A DNA stretch of 42,175 nucleotides from an uncultured Muribaculaceae bacterium (GTDB lineage Bacteria > Bacteroidota > Bacteroidia > Bacteroidales > Muribaculaceae), in NCBI GenBank assembly GCA_910584665.1, contig CAJUBL010000022.1:1-42175 (forward strand). The letters are read 5' to 3'. The notes beneath the pieces were generated by a model. It had not been told where the DNA came from, did not search any database, and worked only from the letters and a program-made list of their open reading frames with translations. Position 1 is the first letter of the stretch; each line of letters opens with the position of its first letter. Below are positions 42,096 through 42,175 of this stretch, piece by piece. The position numbers and the translations under genes were made by a program.

Positions 42096-42175
42096 TTCTC
42101 TCGACTTATCCGTATCTTTGACTCCGTCTTAGATACTCACGCTCGGCAAATTCAAAATAAATTTTGATTTGCTCT
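42096..42175 (+). repeat. Promoter-array repeat at the right window edge
   Basis: TATCTTTG at 42113-42120 is followed by ACTCCGTCTTAGATACTCAC, then GCTCGGCAAATTCAAAATAA and ATTTTGATTTGCTCT at the edge. The spacing of the other copies predicts the next box about 12 bases beyond the window. Its orientation points away from mdh, toward a gene outside the window. 41948-42095 holds no gene. Confidence 0.75.

Overview
This 42 kb window looks like chromosomal DNA from a Bacteroidales bacterium, most likely a gut Muribaculaceae relative; the family is inference. The sequence shows many TAnnTTTG -7 boxes with TTG/TTTG about 18-21 bp upstream (the Bacteroidetes primary promoter), start codons without clear Shine-Dalgarno sites, and typical family content: NfnAB-type flavoproteins, a DUF4831-like protein, GH97, an orphan OadA/PycB subunit and a TIGR03905-type protein. 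Nearly everything is housekeeping and tightly packed. I see no prophage, insertion sequence, CRISPR array or rRNA. One tRNA, Leu(UAA), is present.

Layout. 1-3289 (minus): an envelope-modification cluster of MBOAT O-acyltransferase (cut by the window edge), SGNH hydrolase and SpoIID-like lipoprotein. 3391-5638 (minus): rpmE2 and a biotin-carrying carboxyltransferase. 5639-8031: a two-part ThrE/YjjP-YjjB-type exporter with a small membrane protein, enclosed by 171-bp inverted repeats. 8036-12981: a LysR regulator, two polysaccharide glycosyltransferases, a convergent flippase and an adhesin-type protein behind dusB. 14185-16515: nagB and eno. 16726-20342 (plus): overlapping GT2, ybaK, aroC and a YhcC-like radical SAM gene. 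20530-24960: HAD phosphatase, histidine kinase, thioredoxin-fold protein and tpx, separated by palindromic elements. 25183-29938 (minus): an AT-rich GT2, tilS and nfnB-nfnA. 30010-36055: a tiny ORF, a DUF4831-like gene behind NAD(P)HX repair, PAP2, rpoN and murI. 36336-41947: HU, GH97, pyrE with two small genes, tRNA-Leu, a TSCPD protein and mdh.

Two unexplained repeat systems are the main interest. The first is a promoter-array repeat: units of about 75 bp, each ending in TTATCCGTAT(C/A)TTTG, in tandem upstream of oadA, the LysR gene, eno and a GT2 gene, and again at the right window edge. Every copy with a visible downstream gene points at that gene's start. The second is a family of about 170-195 bp imperfect palindromes at 20330, 21356, 24233 and 25006, with an end remnant at 10749. 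All sit at gene 3' ends and share a central hairpin architecture although their arms differ. One of them supplies the last 50 or so codons of the HAD phosphatase.

Coordinates were counted by hand from the sequence. Family assignments rest on recognised motifs, not on searches.
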